Positions 1 to 8,252 of a DNA stretch of 64,000 nt are shown here, piece after piece. This stretch comes from Arthrobacter oryzae (GTDB lineage: Bacteria > Actinomycetota > Actinomycetes > Actinomycetales > Micrococcaceae), in NCBI RefSeq assembly GCF_030718995.1, contig NZ_CP132204.1, forward strand, positions 4,092,001 to 4,156,000. Direction: 5' to 3'. A program made the translations under genes and the position numbers. The first letter of the stretch is position 1. The number at the start of each line of letters is the position of its first letter. A model generated the notes under the pieces. The model was not told where the DNA came from, ran no database searches, and was given only the letters and a program-made list of their open reading frames with translations.

Positions 1-829
1 AGAAGTGGCCTATCTGGGAAAATTACGGGCCTTGAGGGCTCAAAAACAACGGTGAAGGTTCAAGCCCTCATCGCCCTCAAGGCTGACTTCCCACTTCCGG
101 TCCTGCTGCATGTCTCGGGTCTTGCCCGATCGACATTCTTCTATCACCAGTCCCGCCTCCAGGCGCCAGACCCGCAGGAGGCACTCAAGACCGCAGTCAC
201 AGAGATCTTCACGACGAACCACGGCCGGTACGGACACCGACGTATCCACACGGAACTGATGAAGCAAGGCTGGGCGATCGCGAAGAAGACCGTGCTGAAG
301 CTGATGGGCATCCTCGGGCTCGTCTGCGAGGTTCGGCGGAGGAAGCGCTACAACTCCTAGCAAGGCGAACAGGGCGCTGTTGCGCCTAACCGGCTGAACC
401 GGGAGTTCGACGCCACCGCCCCGAACCAAAAGTGGGTGACGGATGTGACCGAATTCAGTATCGGCGACCGAAAGCTCTACTTCTCACCGGTCATGGACCT
501 CTTTGACCGGCAGATCATCGCCCATTCAATCAGCACGTCCCCGAACCTCGCGCTCACCAATACTTCCCTGAAGCAAGCCCTCGCCTGCCTGGAGCCCGGT
601 CAGCAGCCGGTCGGGCATTCAGAAGGGCAACTGCTACGACAATGCCGTGATGGAGAACTTCTTCGGCCACCTCAAGGAAGAGATGTTCCACCGCGTCCGG
701 TTCCTCAGCACCGACGCTCTGGCCGTGCACCTGAACGAATACATCCGCTGGTACGACACCAACCGGATCTCAACAAAGCTTGAGGGCCTGAGCCCGGTGC
801 AATACAGTGCCCAGGCCCTCGCGGCTTAG
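1..829 (+). pseudogene. IS3-family transposase OrfB relic
   Basis: This is the DDE-integrase ORF of an IS3-type element, cut by the window start. The first readable block (52-357) carries the HTH_21-like GRYGHRRIHTEL segment. An in-frame TAG at 358-360 sits where a Tyr codon would be expected, and the same frame then continues through TDVTEFSIGDRKLYF (the first catalytic Asp block). Near 619 an internal deletion of roughly 25-30 codons plus a frame change jumps to CYDNAVMENFFGHLKEE, the final catalytic Glu block, which runs to TAG at 829. The middle catalytic region (second Asp) is gone, so this copy cannot transpose. The family call is secure; the deletion size is estimated from the usual spacing. 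Confidence 0.9.
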
Positions 830-841
830 GATCTTATTTTA

Positions 842-868
842 CCCGTCCAACTTCCGGGGACCAGTTCA
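842..868 (+). repeat. probable right terminal inverted repeat of the IS3 relic
   Basis: The stretch containing CCAACTTCCGGGGACC and ending in CA lies 13-40 bases after the transposase stop, the place and style of an IS3-family right end. The matching left end lies outside the window, so pairing could not be verified. Confidence 0.5.
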
Positions 869-904
869 AAGAGGTGCGGGGCGCTTCATTATGCGGACGA
901 ACTG

Positions 905-3274
905 TCAGCTGCGGTACTTGAACAGCGCGGTGTGGGACGATCCGTCCTTGAGTGTCAGCTTGAACATGCGGCAGGAGTTGGCCCACGCCTTCTCTGTCTT
1001 CCAGACGTACGTGTAGACACCCTGAGCCGCATCGTAGGACAGACTGCTGGAGCCTGCAGTCGATGTAGTCTCCACCTCAGCAAGAGCCGCCCCTGTATCG
1101 CAGGTAACAGGCGCCGACGTCGGTGATCCCGCTGCCAGGATGTCCATGCCGAGGTCGCCGCCCAGGCTGAACTGCATAGGTACAGCCCGTCCGGCCGTCA
1201 TGACGTTCAGGGCCGGCGCCGCGTCCACCGGTGCCATGAACCCGCCGAAGTTGTAGGCTGAGCCGACCGCGGGCAAGGTTACCGTGGAGGCGGTACCCAT
1301 TGCGTGGTCAGCGGTGAAGCCCACAACCCCAATCTCGACATCCTTTCCTCGGGAGACCTCGGTGATGGTTGCCGTCCGCGCTGCCGCATCGACTGCGCCT
1401 GCCGGAATGCCGTCCACGCTGAGGCCCCAGATGCCGACCCGGGGATCGCTGGACTCCCACGTCACCTGAACGGTGCTGGTGCCGCCGGCGGTGGACGTCG
1501 CCACAGCTTTGACGTTCAGCGGGGCAGCAGGGAGGGCGTCGCGGGGACCGGATCCGACGTGGACCGCTGCCGACGCGTTGGCAATTAGGCCGTTCGCGTC
1601 CGTCATCCTGACCTGCATCTGCCCGTCCCACTTTGCCGGGTAGGTGTGCCGGGCGACCGGAGTGGTGCCGGATTCTTCGAAAGTCCCGTCACCGTTGTAG
1701 TCCCAGTCGTACCTGATGATCGACGAATTGGGCGAGTACGAGGCTGATGCGTCGAAGGTGAACTCCTGACCCACCGGACCCCAGTACGCCGGGTGCCGGA
1801 GGATGGCGACAGGCCGTTCCTGGATTCGGGTCAGGGCCGTGGTCAGTGCGGCTTTCGTGTCCCCGCCGTTGACGATGACCTGGCCCGTGGTGGCCTGCGC
1901 CAGCGCCGCGTAGAAGCTGCTGAAGTAGGACGGAACGACCGGGTAGACGTTGACGGGGTCGATCTCCAGGGCCCGCTGTGCGACGGACGCGAGCGTACTT
2001 CCGTCCACGAGGTCAGGGTCGTGGTAGTCGGCGTCGGTCAGAACCACGGCCGCCTTGGTGGCCCCATTGCGCCATTCGAGCCCGTTGAAGGCCGTCATGA
2101 GGGCGTGGAGGGTGGCCTCGGGGCGGTCTCCGCCGCCGCTGGCGTAAATGGTGGTGAGCTGGGTGTTGAACTCCGTGGTGTCTTCCTGGAACCCGCTGAG
2201 GATACGGGCGGTGAACTGGTCCCCGGCGTCCTTGTACTCCACGAGAGCGACGCGTCCGCGATTGACCTTGATCGTGTCGGCCATTTCGGCCGCGAAGGCT
2301 TTCGTCGCCTCAATCTGGCCCCACATGGAGCCCGTGGAGTCGATCAGGAACACTACATCCAGTCCGGCGGTTCCGGCGCCCGGAAGGCTGACGGTGTCGT
2401 TTACCCCCGCATCGGGGAGCAGGGGCTTGAGGCGTTTGGCGATCTCAACGGAGGCACGGTAGATGCTGCCGCCGTCCTCGTCATAGGTGCCGTGGCCCAC
2501 CTGGTCCCACACGTAAGGGCTGGCGCCGCAGACAAAGTCGTGGGTGGCGCAGGAGAGCCCGGTAGTGGAGGTGAAGCCGACGGGAAGGTAGGGGACGCGC
2601 GATCCGAGGGAACCTGTGCCGGTGCCGCAGTCAGGAACATCGAACCGCCACTCCGATTTGTTGGGCAGGCCGAGGCAAGCAGGCGGAATGAGGCCTTGCC
2701 CTTCCGGAAGGTACAGCCTGGGATCCCCGAACAGGGCTTGGTAGACCACCCGGCGTTTCAGGTCGTCGCTGAGCTTCTCATTGTACGTCTCGCCCACGAC
2801 CTGCGCGCCCTGGGAGTAGCCGCCGAGAACAAAGAGCGAGTCTGGGCAGGTTGACGCCCGTGCCTTCAGGTACGCGTGCAGCTCTTCGACGCCCTCATCG
2901 ACGCTGGCGCCGTAGCTGAAACCGCCACCGCCCGTCGCCGCCGCTCCCAGCGACCTGAGGGCCCTGTCCCAGTCCTGGGAACCGACCGGAAGGGCAGGGT
3001 AGGCGTGCCCTTCGATCATCTCTGAACCCAGTTCGTAGTGGTGCGTGATGGCGGGTCCGTCGATTCGGGCGTCGATTTCGTCTTTGAATTTGGTCGCTTC
3101 ACCTTCGAAGAGGCCTTGTCCTGACCCGCGGGCGAACACTGTTTCGACGCTTTTGCATTCCTCGACCAGCGCCCAGACGGGCGCTGCAATGGCCGCCGGG
3201 GCGGTGAGCGTTAAGGTTGCCATCGCGGCAGTGAGGACTGCGGCGGTGATGTGTAACGGAGTTTTCGGGCGCAC
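905..3274 (-). CDS. secreted cutinase / VWA / PKD multidomain protein
   Basis: A large exported protein of about 789 residues. A Sec signal peptide ends near AAIA|APV. A cutinase-like serine esterase domain follows, with nucleophile motif GYSQG (Ser about 154) and downstream THDFVC and GHGTY supplying the Asp and His. Next is a von Willebrand A domain with MIDAS motif DSTGSM (about 312), a PKD-type beta domain (FTFDASASYSPNS, YDWDYNGDG) and a C-terminal domain resembling the actinobacterial PxKF module (VPMQFSLGGDLGMDIL plus paired cysteines). I chose the GTG at 3274 because GGGGG lies 8 bases before it; an ATG at 3289 has no ribosome site. Cutinases cleave cutin or other lipid esters, and VWA and PKD usually bind. 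The substrate is unknown. It stands alone between the IS relic and a small gene. Confidence 0.8.
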   Translation of the reverse strand: MRPKTPLHITAAVLTAAMATLTLTAPAAIAAPVWALVEECKSVETVFARGSGQGLFEGEATKFKDEIDARIDGPAITHHYELGSEMIEGHAYPALPVGSQDWDRALRSLGAAATGGGGFSYGASVDEGVEELHAYLKARASTCPDSLFVLGGYSQGAQVVGETYNEKLSDDLKRRVVYQALFGDPRLYLPEGQGLIPPACLGLPNKSEWRFDVPDCGTGTGSLGSRVPYLPVGFTSTTGLSCATHDFVCGASPYVWDQVGHGTYDEDGGSIYRASVEIAKRLKPLLPDAGVNDTVSLPGAGTAGLDVVFLIDSTGSMWGQIEATKAFAAEMADTIKVNRGRVALVEYKDAGDQFTARILSGFQEDTTEFNTQLTTIYASGGGDRPEATLHALMTAFNGLEWRNGATKAAVVLTDADYHDPDLVDGSTLASVAQRALEIDPVNVYPVVPSYFSSFYAALAQATTGQVIVNGGDTKAALTTALTRIQERPVAILRHPAYWGPVGQEFTFDASASYSPNSSIIRYDWDYNGDGTFEESGTTPVARHTYPAKWDGQMQVRMTDANGLIANASAAVHVGSGPRDALPAAPLNVKAVATSTAGGTSTVQVTWESSDPRVGIWGLSVDGIPAGAVDAAARTATITEVSRGKDVEIGVVGFTADHAMGTASTVTLPAVGSAYNFGGFMAPVDAAPALNVMTAGRAVPMQFSLGGDLGMDILAAGSPTSAPVTCDTGAALAEVETTSTAGSSSLSYDAAQGVYTYVWKTEKAWANSCRMFKLTLKDGSSHTALFKYRS

Positions 3275-3440
3275 AGCAATTACCCCCATGTGGTTACTGA
3301 ACTGAAATTGCCGCTTTCGGCGGCGTCTGGGGCCGCGGATTCGGCCAGACTGCTCTCAGAGTACCTGCGCCTTTATCCACTGACTAGATAAATCAAGCTC
3401 AAGGTTTTTCAAGGATGAGGCTCACGCGCGGGCGGCAGCT

Positions 3441-3902
3441 TCAGCGGTGGGGTTCCGCGGTCAGGACAAGGGTGAGCGGGTTGTTCTTTCCGGGGCTGAC
3501 CACTTTCAAGGTGTAGTCGTACTCGCCGTCGTTGCCTGAGGCGCTGCACGCAGTCGTAACCCCGCCAGCGTCAGCCGGCCGGGCGCAGGTCCCTTTGACG
3601 CTCATGGTGACGCCTGCAGTGTTGCTGACGGCTTTGAGGTCATCTGCTGTGAACTCGCCGCCGACGTTCCAGCGCCGATAGATGCTGGGGCACGGATTGG
3701 TGTCCATGCACAGGAACATTTCCCGGCGCACAATGCCTGACTCCAGCGGCCAGTTCGCAGGGACCGAGAAACGGTCGACACGATTAACGAAGTCTGCGGT
3801 GACCCTGTCTTCGGCAGCGCGGACCAGGAAGAAACCGGCAATGGCTATGACTGCCAGGCCAGCCAGAACCGAGGTCAGGATGATCCCTCTTTTTCGCTTC
3901 AC
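3441..3902 (-). CDS. small membrane-anchored hypothetical protein (copy 1 of a two-copy family)
   Basis: A 153-residue protein of unknown function. Residues 6-28 form one strongly hydrophobic segment after a basic start (MKRKR), so it is a type II membrane anchor or an uncleaved signal. The rest is extracytoplasmic and has four cysteines, with the block CMDTNPCPSIYRRW and a later TACSASGNDGEYDYTLKV. The same blocks recur in the broken gene at 7101-7561, so the two are paralogues. The GTG start at 3902 follows GGGGGA with 6 bases between. The cysteine pairs suggest disulfides outside the membrane; no function can be assigned. Confidence 0.7.
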   Translation of the reverse strand: MKRKRGIILTSVLAGLAVIAIAGFFLVRAAEDRVTADFVNRVDRFSVPANWPLESGIVRREMFLCMDTNPCPSIYRRWNVGGEFTADDLKAVSNTAGVTMSVKGTCARPADAGGVTTACSASGNDGEYDYTLKVVSPGKNNPLTLVLTAEPHR

Positions 3903-4073
3903 TGTGTTCCCCCAAAACCATCAGCGCAGACGCACCGAGCACCGGTCCGGCGGTGGTGCTGAGTGCATCGTATCCTCATGCGGCAAACTTTGTCGCCGGA
4001 ATTGTCAGTGCTCGCCCGTATCATTCGCTTCGACTGGCACCCCAACAGTCGCCGGCGGTGGAAAGGGTACGAA

Positions 4074-4511
4074 ATGAGCGAGTACGGCCATCCTGAGGAA
4101 ATCATTCCGCCGCCGGCTTTCCCACTCCCGGCCGCCCTGCCAGCGGCACCCTCACAGCTCCCGGCGCAGGCTTCAAAGGCGAAGTCAGCGTTGCGGATTT
4201 CCGCCGGCACCATCTCCATCGCCGTCGGCTTCTGGGGCGGCAGCGCCGCCCTTGCCCTGCATTCAATGAGCACTCTGCTCGGGCCGCGATTCGCCTGGCT
4301 GGGCTTCCTGCTCGGCTTCGCAGCGCTCTGCACTGTCATCACCGGCTTCACCCAAATCGTCCGGCACCGGCTCAAAGACCTGCGCATCCGTGCCGTGAAT
4401 CATAAGGAGGCGTCAGGAGCAATGGACCGGGAATACCGCCTTCCCGTTGATGGCGTCGTCTCGGTCTCAGCCAAGGGCACCGTAACCATGGTTAGCCTTA
4501 TGGGTCTTTGA
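4074..4511 (+). CDS. hypothetical membrane protein
   Basis: About 145 residues. A Pro/Ala-rich N-terminus (PPPAFPLPAALPAAPSQ) precedes two transmembrane helices (about residues 42-63 and 73-95) and a short polar tail. The ATG at 4074 is preferred because GAAAGGG lies 6 bases upstream; an in-frame ATG at 3963 would add a basic, non-hydrophobic leader with no ribosome site. No family recognised. It is divergent from the gene at 3441 and convergent with the gene at 4536. Confidence 0.55.
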   Translation: MSEYGHPEEIIPPPAFPLPAALPAAPSQLPAQASKAKSALRISAGTISIAVGFWGGSAALALHSMSTLLGPRFAWLGFLLGFAALCTVITGFTQIVRHRLKDLRIRAVNHKEASGAMDREYRLPVDGVVSVSAKGTVTMVSLMGL

Positions 4512-4535
4512 ATTCTCGGTCCCGCGCGTGGCATC

Positions 4536-5264
4536 TCATTCCGCGGTTGAACTTTCCTCGAGTACCTCATCATCGAACTCGGCCTTCGGAGGCCCGTAGG
4601 CCAGCCTGGTGGCACCGATGACAGCCGAAGTGGTGGCGAAGCTGAAGGTGGCGCCAATCGCAGCGCCCAGTGCGTACGGCAGGACTACCTCCAGCACGAT
4701 GGTGCCCGTCGGACCGGCCTTTGTGATGAAGTTTCTGTACACGAGATTGTTGATTGGCTTCAGTGCCGAACCAGGGATGGCATCCAGCGCCTTTCGCGTC
4801 CAGTTTTTGCTGGTCTTTTTCGCGAACCCTGGCAGCGCTGACGTAACGCTGCTGTCCATGAGGATCGAGAGCGCAAGCTTCCTGCGGTGTTCAATGTCTG
4901 TAGGCGGGACCTGGTGCACTTCGGCCACAGCGAGGATGTAGAAGAGTGCGGCCGGCAACGAAACTACATTTCCGCCGAGGATCATGGCGGCGTTGACTGC
5001 CTTTCCGACGCCCGGGGCAGCTCCGGCCGCTCCGGTTGCAGCACCGGCAGCAGTGGAGGTTGCGAGCAGCTGACGGTTGAGCTTCTTTATGGCAGCTGCC
5101 GGTGTGAGATTGGGCTTCTTGGCGCGCATCTTCCGGACATAGGCTGCCGCCGAAAATGCCTGGCTGCTCAGGATCGAGTTGATCTTGTCCAGCATCGCGG
5201 TGTCCGGGGTCGGAGTGCCTTCTGATCCGTAATCGGCAGTGCGGTTCGGTTCCCTGTCATCCAT
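4536..5264 (-). CDS. hypothetical membrane protein, distantly EcsC-like layout
   Basis: 242 residues. The N-terminal 90 are polar and helical. A Gly/Ala-rich segment (GAATGAAGAAPGVGKAV, about 75-92) leads into a hydrophobic helix (SLPAALFYILAVAEV), followed by a soluble stretch and a final hydrophobic hairpin (VVLPYALGAAIGATFSF, about 194-210). The Gly-rich plus Leu/Ala helix pattern recalls EcsC-family membrane proteins, but I do not see a defining motif, so the function is unassigned. The ATG at 5264 follows GAGGAG by 5 bases. A perfect 14-bp palindrome lies about 60 bases upstream. Confidence 0.6.
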   Translation of the reverse strand: MDDREPNRTADYGSEGTPTPDTAMLDKINSILSSQAFSAAAYVRKMRAKKPNLTPAAAIKKLNRQLLATSTAAGAATGAAGAAPGVGKAVNAAMILGGNVVSLPAALFYILAVAEVHQVPPTDIEHRRKLALSILMDSSVTSALPGFAKKTSKNWTRKALDAIPGSALKPINNLVYRNFITKAGPTGTIVLEVVLPYALGAAIGATFSFATTSAVIGATRLAYGPPKAEFDDEVLEESSTAE

Positions 5265-5322
5265 CGGGGTCTCCTCGTTTTCGGCACAAATGCAGTGGTG
5301 CCGACTGGCCCCTGCGAGAAGT

Positions 5323-5336
5323 ATTCCCTAGGGAAT
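5323..5336. promoter_or_regulatory. perfect 14-bp palindrome, candidate operator
   Basis: ATTCCCTAGGGAAT reads the same on both strands. It lies 59 bases upstream of the start at 5264 on the - strand and downstream of the terminator-like repeat at 5455-5504, in a relatively AT-rich promoter-like gap. It could be an operator for a dimeric repressor; no regulator is identified. Confidence 0.35.
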
Positions 5337-5454
5337 CGTCGTCCCCCTATCGCGTCACACGTGCAAAGTATGGGGTGTGAAGGTCTGCAGCCGAAGATAT
5401 TCGAGTGCCGTGGCTATTCTGCCGTGGAACGAGATTGCATCGCTAACTGGGAAA

Positions 5455-5504
5455 CGTGATAACCATCGTCTCTAAGGCGGAAAATCTTTCCTCAGGTTAT
5501 CACG
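5455..5504. terminator. inverted repeat after the 5509 gene, possible terminator
   Basis: CGTGATAACC at 5455-5464 and its exact complement GGTTATCACG at 5495-5504 are separated by 30 bases. They sit immediately past the stop of the - strand gene ending at 5509. The stem is long-looped and lacks a clear T run, so a transcription stop is only one reading; a relic of a mobile-element end is another. Confidence 0.3.
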
Positions 5505-5508
5505 GGGT

Positions 5509-6189
5509 TCAAAGCACACATCTCTCACATGGGGCGCCAAACAACCGCTCCACCACAAAAGGGTGCTTGATCGCTCGGGAAACGACCGCCGGTAGGGTGG
5601 GAAAACGGCCCCGGCCAGCCGCGACCGTCTCGCAGTAGTCCTTGATTTCATCGCCGCTGTGCTGGCGGCGGGCGTGGTTGTCCAGGACGCAGACGTAGGC
5701 CAGGGGTAGTTCCGTGTCATGAGTGGCCTGGTACTCCTCGAGCAGGAGCAGCAGCTTGTCCACGTCCCGGCGCAGCGACTTGTTGCTCCGCCCGCCCTGG
5801 ACGGTGGCGCCGACTTTCAGTTCGCTGATGACGGCCAACTCTTTCAGGAGGCCCAGCCCGGATTCGTCGGAGGCTCTGCCGATCCGGTTGGCGTAGTGCG
5901 GCATGACGATGCCCGGGTGCCGGGTCACCACGGCGTCCGGGCGGACCTCGCCGCCGCCGACCTTGGCCTTCAGCTCGGAGCCCGGGAAGCCGTTGATGTT
6001 GATGATCGGTTCCCCGGCGACCCGGTCGATGCCGAACTGCGAGGTCAGGTAGTGGGCGAACCACGCCTGGAAGGTGGCCTCCGGTGCCCAGAAATGACCG
6101 CAGGTCCGGGCGAACACTGTCCAGGCTGCCTCGAACTCCACCGCGACGGGTTCAGCTTTCCGGACGTTATCGGCCGACAACTCGTTCAT
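5509..6189 (-). CDS. PD-(D/E)XK nuclease-like hypothetical protein
   Basis: 226 residues. The central region has the layout of a restriction-endonuclease fold: RPDAVVTRHPG (about 80-92) followed about 35 residues later by AVISELKVGATVQ, which fits the PD...ExK catalytic pattern. A charged helix RRDVDKLLLLLEEY follows, as in several single-domain nucleases. The N-terminus has FEAAWTVFARTCGHFWAPEATFQAWFAHYL. The ATG at 6189 has a weak ribosome site (CACATG context). There is no methyltransferase or helicase partner alongside, so it may be an orphan defence or repair nuclease. The fold is my inference from the motif spacing; the function is unproven. Confidence 0.55.
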   Translation of the reverse strand: MNELSADNVRKAEPVAVEFEAAWTVFARTCGHFWAPEATFQAWFAHYLTSQFGIDRVAGEPIININGFPGSELKAKVGGGEVRPDAVVTRHPGIVMPHYANRIGRASDESGLGLLKELAVISELKVGATVQGGRSNKSLRRDVDKLLLLLEEYQATHDTELPLAYVCVLDNHARRQHSGDEIKDYCETVAAGRGRFPTLPAVVSRAIKHPFVVERLFGAPCERCVL

Positions 6190-6304
6190 GTGCAGAGACT
6201 AACTTCCGCCCGTGGGGTGTGTGGCGTGGCGCGCCGCGGCCGATGCATGCCATGATCAATTCCAGCAAGACCGCTATGAAGATGGCGACTGTAGGCGGGT
6301 GTGA

Positions 6305-6457
6305 ACCGTTCGGTCAACCAGGAAGCCTGGAAAGCAACCGGTCCGCGCCTACCCGTGCCATGAGTGCCACCGCTGGCATTTGACCTCCAAGCGGCTCACC
6401 GGGAAGACGCCCCGGTGGGAGCGGAAGCTTTCACTGGCCACGGTTGACGGTGGCTAG
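6305..6457 (+). pseudogene. remnant of a small CxxCxxWH zinc-binding peptide gene
   Basis: The frame from 6305 to the TAG at 6455-6457 reads RAYPCHECHRWHLTSKRL and then a basic tail. A CxxCxxWH block at the N-terminus is common in short actinobacterial and phage proteins that bind zinc. No ATG, GTG or TTG occurs in frame after the TGA at 6302-6304, so the 5' end is lost or frameshifted. It ends 10 bases before the next gene. Confidence 0.45.
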
Positions 6458-6466
6458 ACTGGGGCT

Positions 6467-6991
6467 TTGGAACGCGTGCTGTTGGACCAGGTTATTCAGA
6501 CCGACTACGGGCAACTGGACCTTTCGTGGGGCGAGGACGGCGTCTTTGATGGCAATTTCGAACGCTCATACCAGGGTCAGGTCAACGGTTTGGTCGGCGC
6601 TGCCAACCCGCAGGGGGTCCACGTCAACCTCGCCAGGCGGTCGGGCGGATCGCCTGTTCGTATCGTTCTGCTGGATGCACCCCCGGGAAGCGATGACGGG
6701 CAGTGGGAGGACATCGTCGAGGTATCCATCACACTTCCTGAAGGACACGAGATGATGTGGAGCACCTGGGCGAACGAGAACACCGGACCAGTAGATCTTC
6801 CGCCTGGTTCCTACCGGCTGCGGGTCAGCGCCAAAGGCCGGGATGAAGGCCACGCCGGGGAGTTCGCCGAGGTTTCGGTCGATGACTACCTCCTTCAATT
6901 CTGGCCGGCACCATGGCGGCTCGATGCAATAGGCCGGACTGGGAGCGAAGACGCCAGGTACTGGCATCAGTCGGTCGGCAACCGCCGTTGA
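6467..6991 (+). CDS. conserved hypothetical protein (YLLQFWPAP family)
   Basis: 174 residues with no membrane segment. The C-terminal third has LPPGSYRLRVSAKGRDEG, VDDYLLQFWPAP and ARYWHQ, a combination I recognise from many uncharacterised actinobacterial proteins of similar length, often found next to immunity-type genes. The start is uncertain: TTG at 6467 follows GGGG by 2-3 bases and a GTG lies at 6476. A role as an immunity protein is speculation from the neighbourhood type. Confidence 0.65.
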   Translation: MERVLLDQVIQTDYGQLDLSWGEDGVFDGNFERSYQGQVNGLVGAANPQGVHVNLARRSGGSPVRIVLLDAPPGSDDGQWEDIVEVSITLPEGHEMMWSTWANENTGPVDLPPGSYRLRVSAKGRDEGHAGEFAEVSVDDYLLQFWPAPWRLDAIGRTGSEDARYWHQSVGNRR

Positions 6992-7100
6992 GTGTGGCGA
7001 TCCGTCTTGGATCGTGGCTGCCGAGGCTTGACGGTGAGTCGGTGAACGTATTGCCGCCGGCGACTTAATGGATGCCGGCGATGCCGGGAACCAAGAGTAG

Positions 7101-7561
7101 CTAGTCCGGCACATAGCGACGCCTGATTTCGAGGACGACGTCCTGAGGTCCTCCTGGGCCGGGACTCCAGACGGTGAAAGAGTACTGAAGCTCCCCGTCG
7201 CTTCCACTTGAGGTGCAGATGGGGCTGTTCCCGATGACGTTTGACGGCCTCTCGCACGGTCCGTCGGCCTTCATCTCGAAACCAACCTCCGCGAGTACCG
7301 CAGTAACGTCGCTATCCGTCAGTTCTCTGCCGGTCTCCCAGCGGCGGAAGAGGCTGGGGCACGGATTCGTGCTGATACACATGAACCGCGCTCCGGGCGG
7401 ACCGTCTCGTCGGTCAGCTTCCAGTCGGCCGGGATGGCGAAGCGGTCTGCCTGTGACAGCATTCGGTCGGTTACCTTGTCCTCGGCGGAGCGGGCCATGA
7501 AGGGCGCCGTGGCAGCAAGAACCAGGACCACAGCAAAGACCCACCAGATTCTGTGCTTCAC
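7101..7561 (-). pseudogene. small membrane-anchored protein, frameshifted copy 2
   Basis: Paralogue of the gene at 3441-3902. The GTG at 7561 follows GGGGGA by 4 bases. The first frame gives a basic start, one hydrophobic helix (VFAVVLVLAATAPFMA), then SAEDKVTDRML and LTDETVRPE, matching the other copy. At about 7397-7402 (GAGCGCGGTTC) the frame breaks. The homologous continuation FMCISTNPCPSLFRRW...CTSSGSDGELQYSF lies in another frame and ends at 7101. One missing base, or two extra, would restore a protein of about 153 residues, the length of copy 1. This is a real pseudogene or an assembly error. Confidence 0.7.
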
Positions 7562-7604
7562 TGGATCCCCCAATCCGCCTTGTTATGGCCACCCTAGCCC
7601 GTAA

Positions 7605-8192
7605 GCACCTCGGACGGTCCGGCCGGTCCCTACAAAGCGTACCGAGGATCGCCGCTTCTTTGACCTGCGGCCCTCGCCGGTGTTCGCAGCCCTGGCGGAC
7701 CGCCTGGTCATCGAGTGGACTAAGGACACCGTGAACTGGGCCAAGACCGGCGACCAGGCAACCGGCATGACGGTGGTCGAGATCTCCGACCCGTCCAGCG
7801 TGCCGTTCCCGGGATTTGATTCGCTCCTGGTCAGCTTCGACGAGCTCCAGGCCGTCATCACCGATGACCGTTACGGGCAGTGGCAGACCGCGCTCCGCTC
7901 CGTGCAGGGCATCTACCTCATCGCCGACACTAGCACCGGCAGGCTGTACGTGGGGAAGGCCGACGGTGTGGAGCGCTTCCTGGGCCGCTGGAGCGAGTAC
8001 GCCAGGAACGGCCACGGCGGCAACGTCGCGCTCCGGGAGCTGGCTGCCGCGGACGCCCGCCACCGGCAGCACTTCCAGTTCAGCATCCTGCAGGTCTTCT
8101 CGCCGAGCGCGCCGGCCGCGCAGGTTGATGCCGCCGAGGCCCATTTCAAGCGGGCACTTCTCACCCGGCAGTTCGGCATGAACCTGAACTGA
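7605..8192 (+). pseudogene. 5'-truncated GIY-YIG nuclease family gene
   Basis: The open frame runs from just after TAA (7602-7604) to 8192 with a GTG at 7680 but no ribosome site. The C-terminal part is a GIY-YIG domain: QGIYLIADTSTGRLYVGKA, then the catalytic-Arg helix GRWSEYARNGHGGN. The region before it (RLVIEWTKDTVNWAK, EISDPSSVPFPGFDSL) matches the second half of the N-terminal portion typical of the roughly 300-residue actinobacterial family, so about 100-130 N-terminal residues are missing. The break lies close to the promoter of the divergent 7561 gene. A short product from 7680 would keep the whole nuclease domain and might be active. Confidence 0.7.
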
Positions 8193-8252
8193 CGCTTTCC
8201 AGGTACGGGTGCTTCCTGCCGGGCAGGCCGCAAGCTCTGCGGGTACGGCGTC

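Noticed and set aside
1793..2854. Long + strand frame inside the cutinase gene
   Set aside because: It is antisense to a protein with clear signal, esterase and VWA domains; its product is Gly/Arg/Val-rich with no motif.
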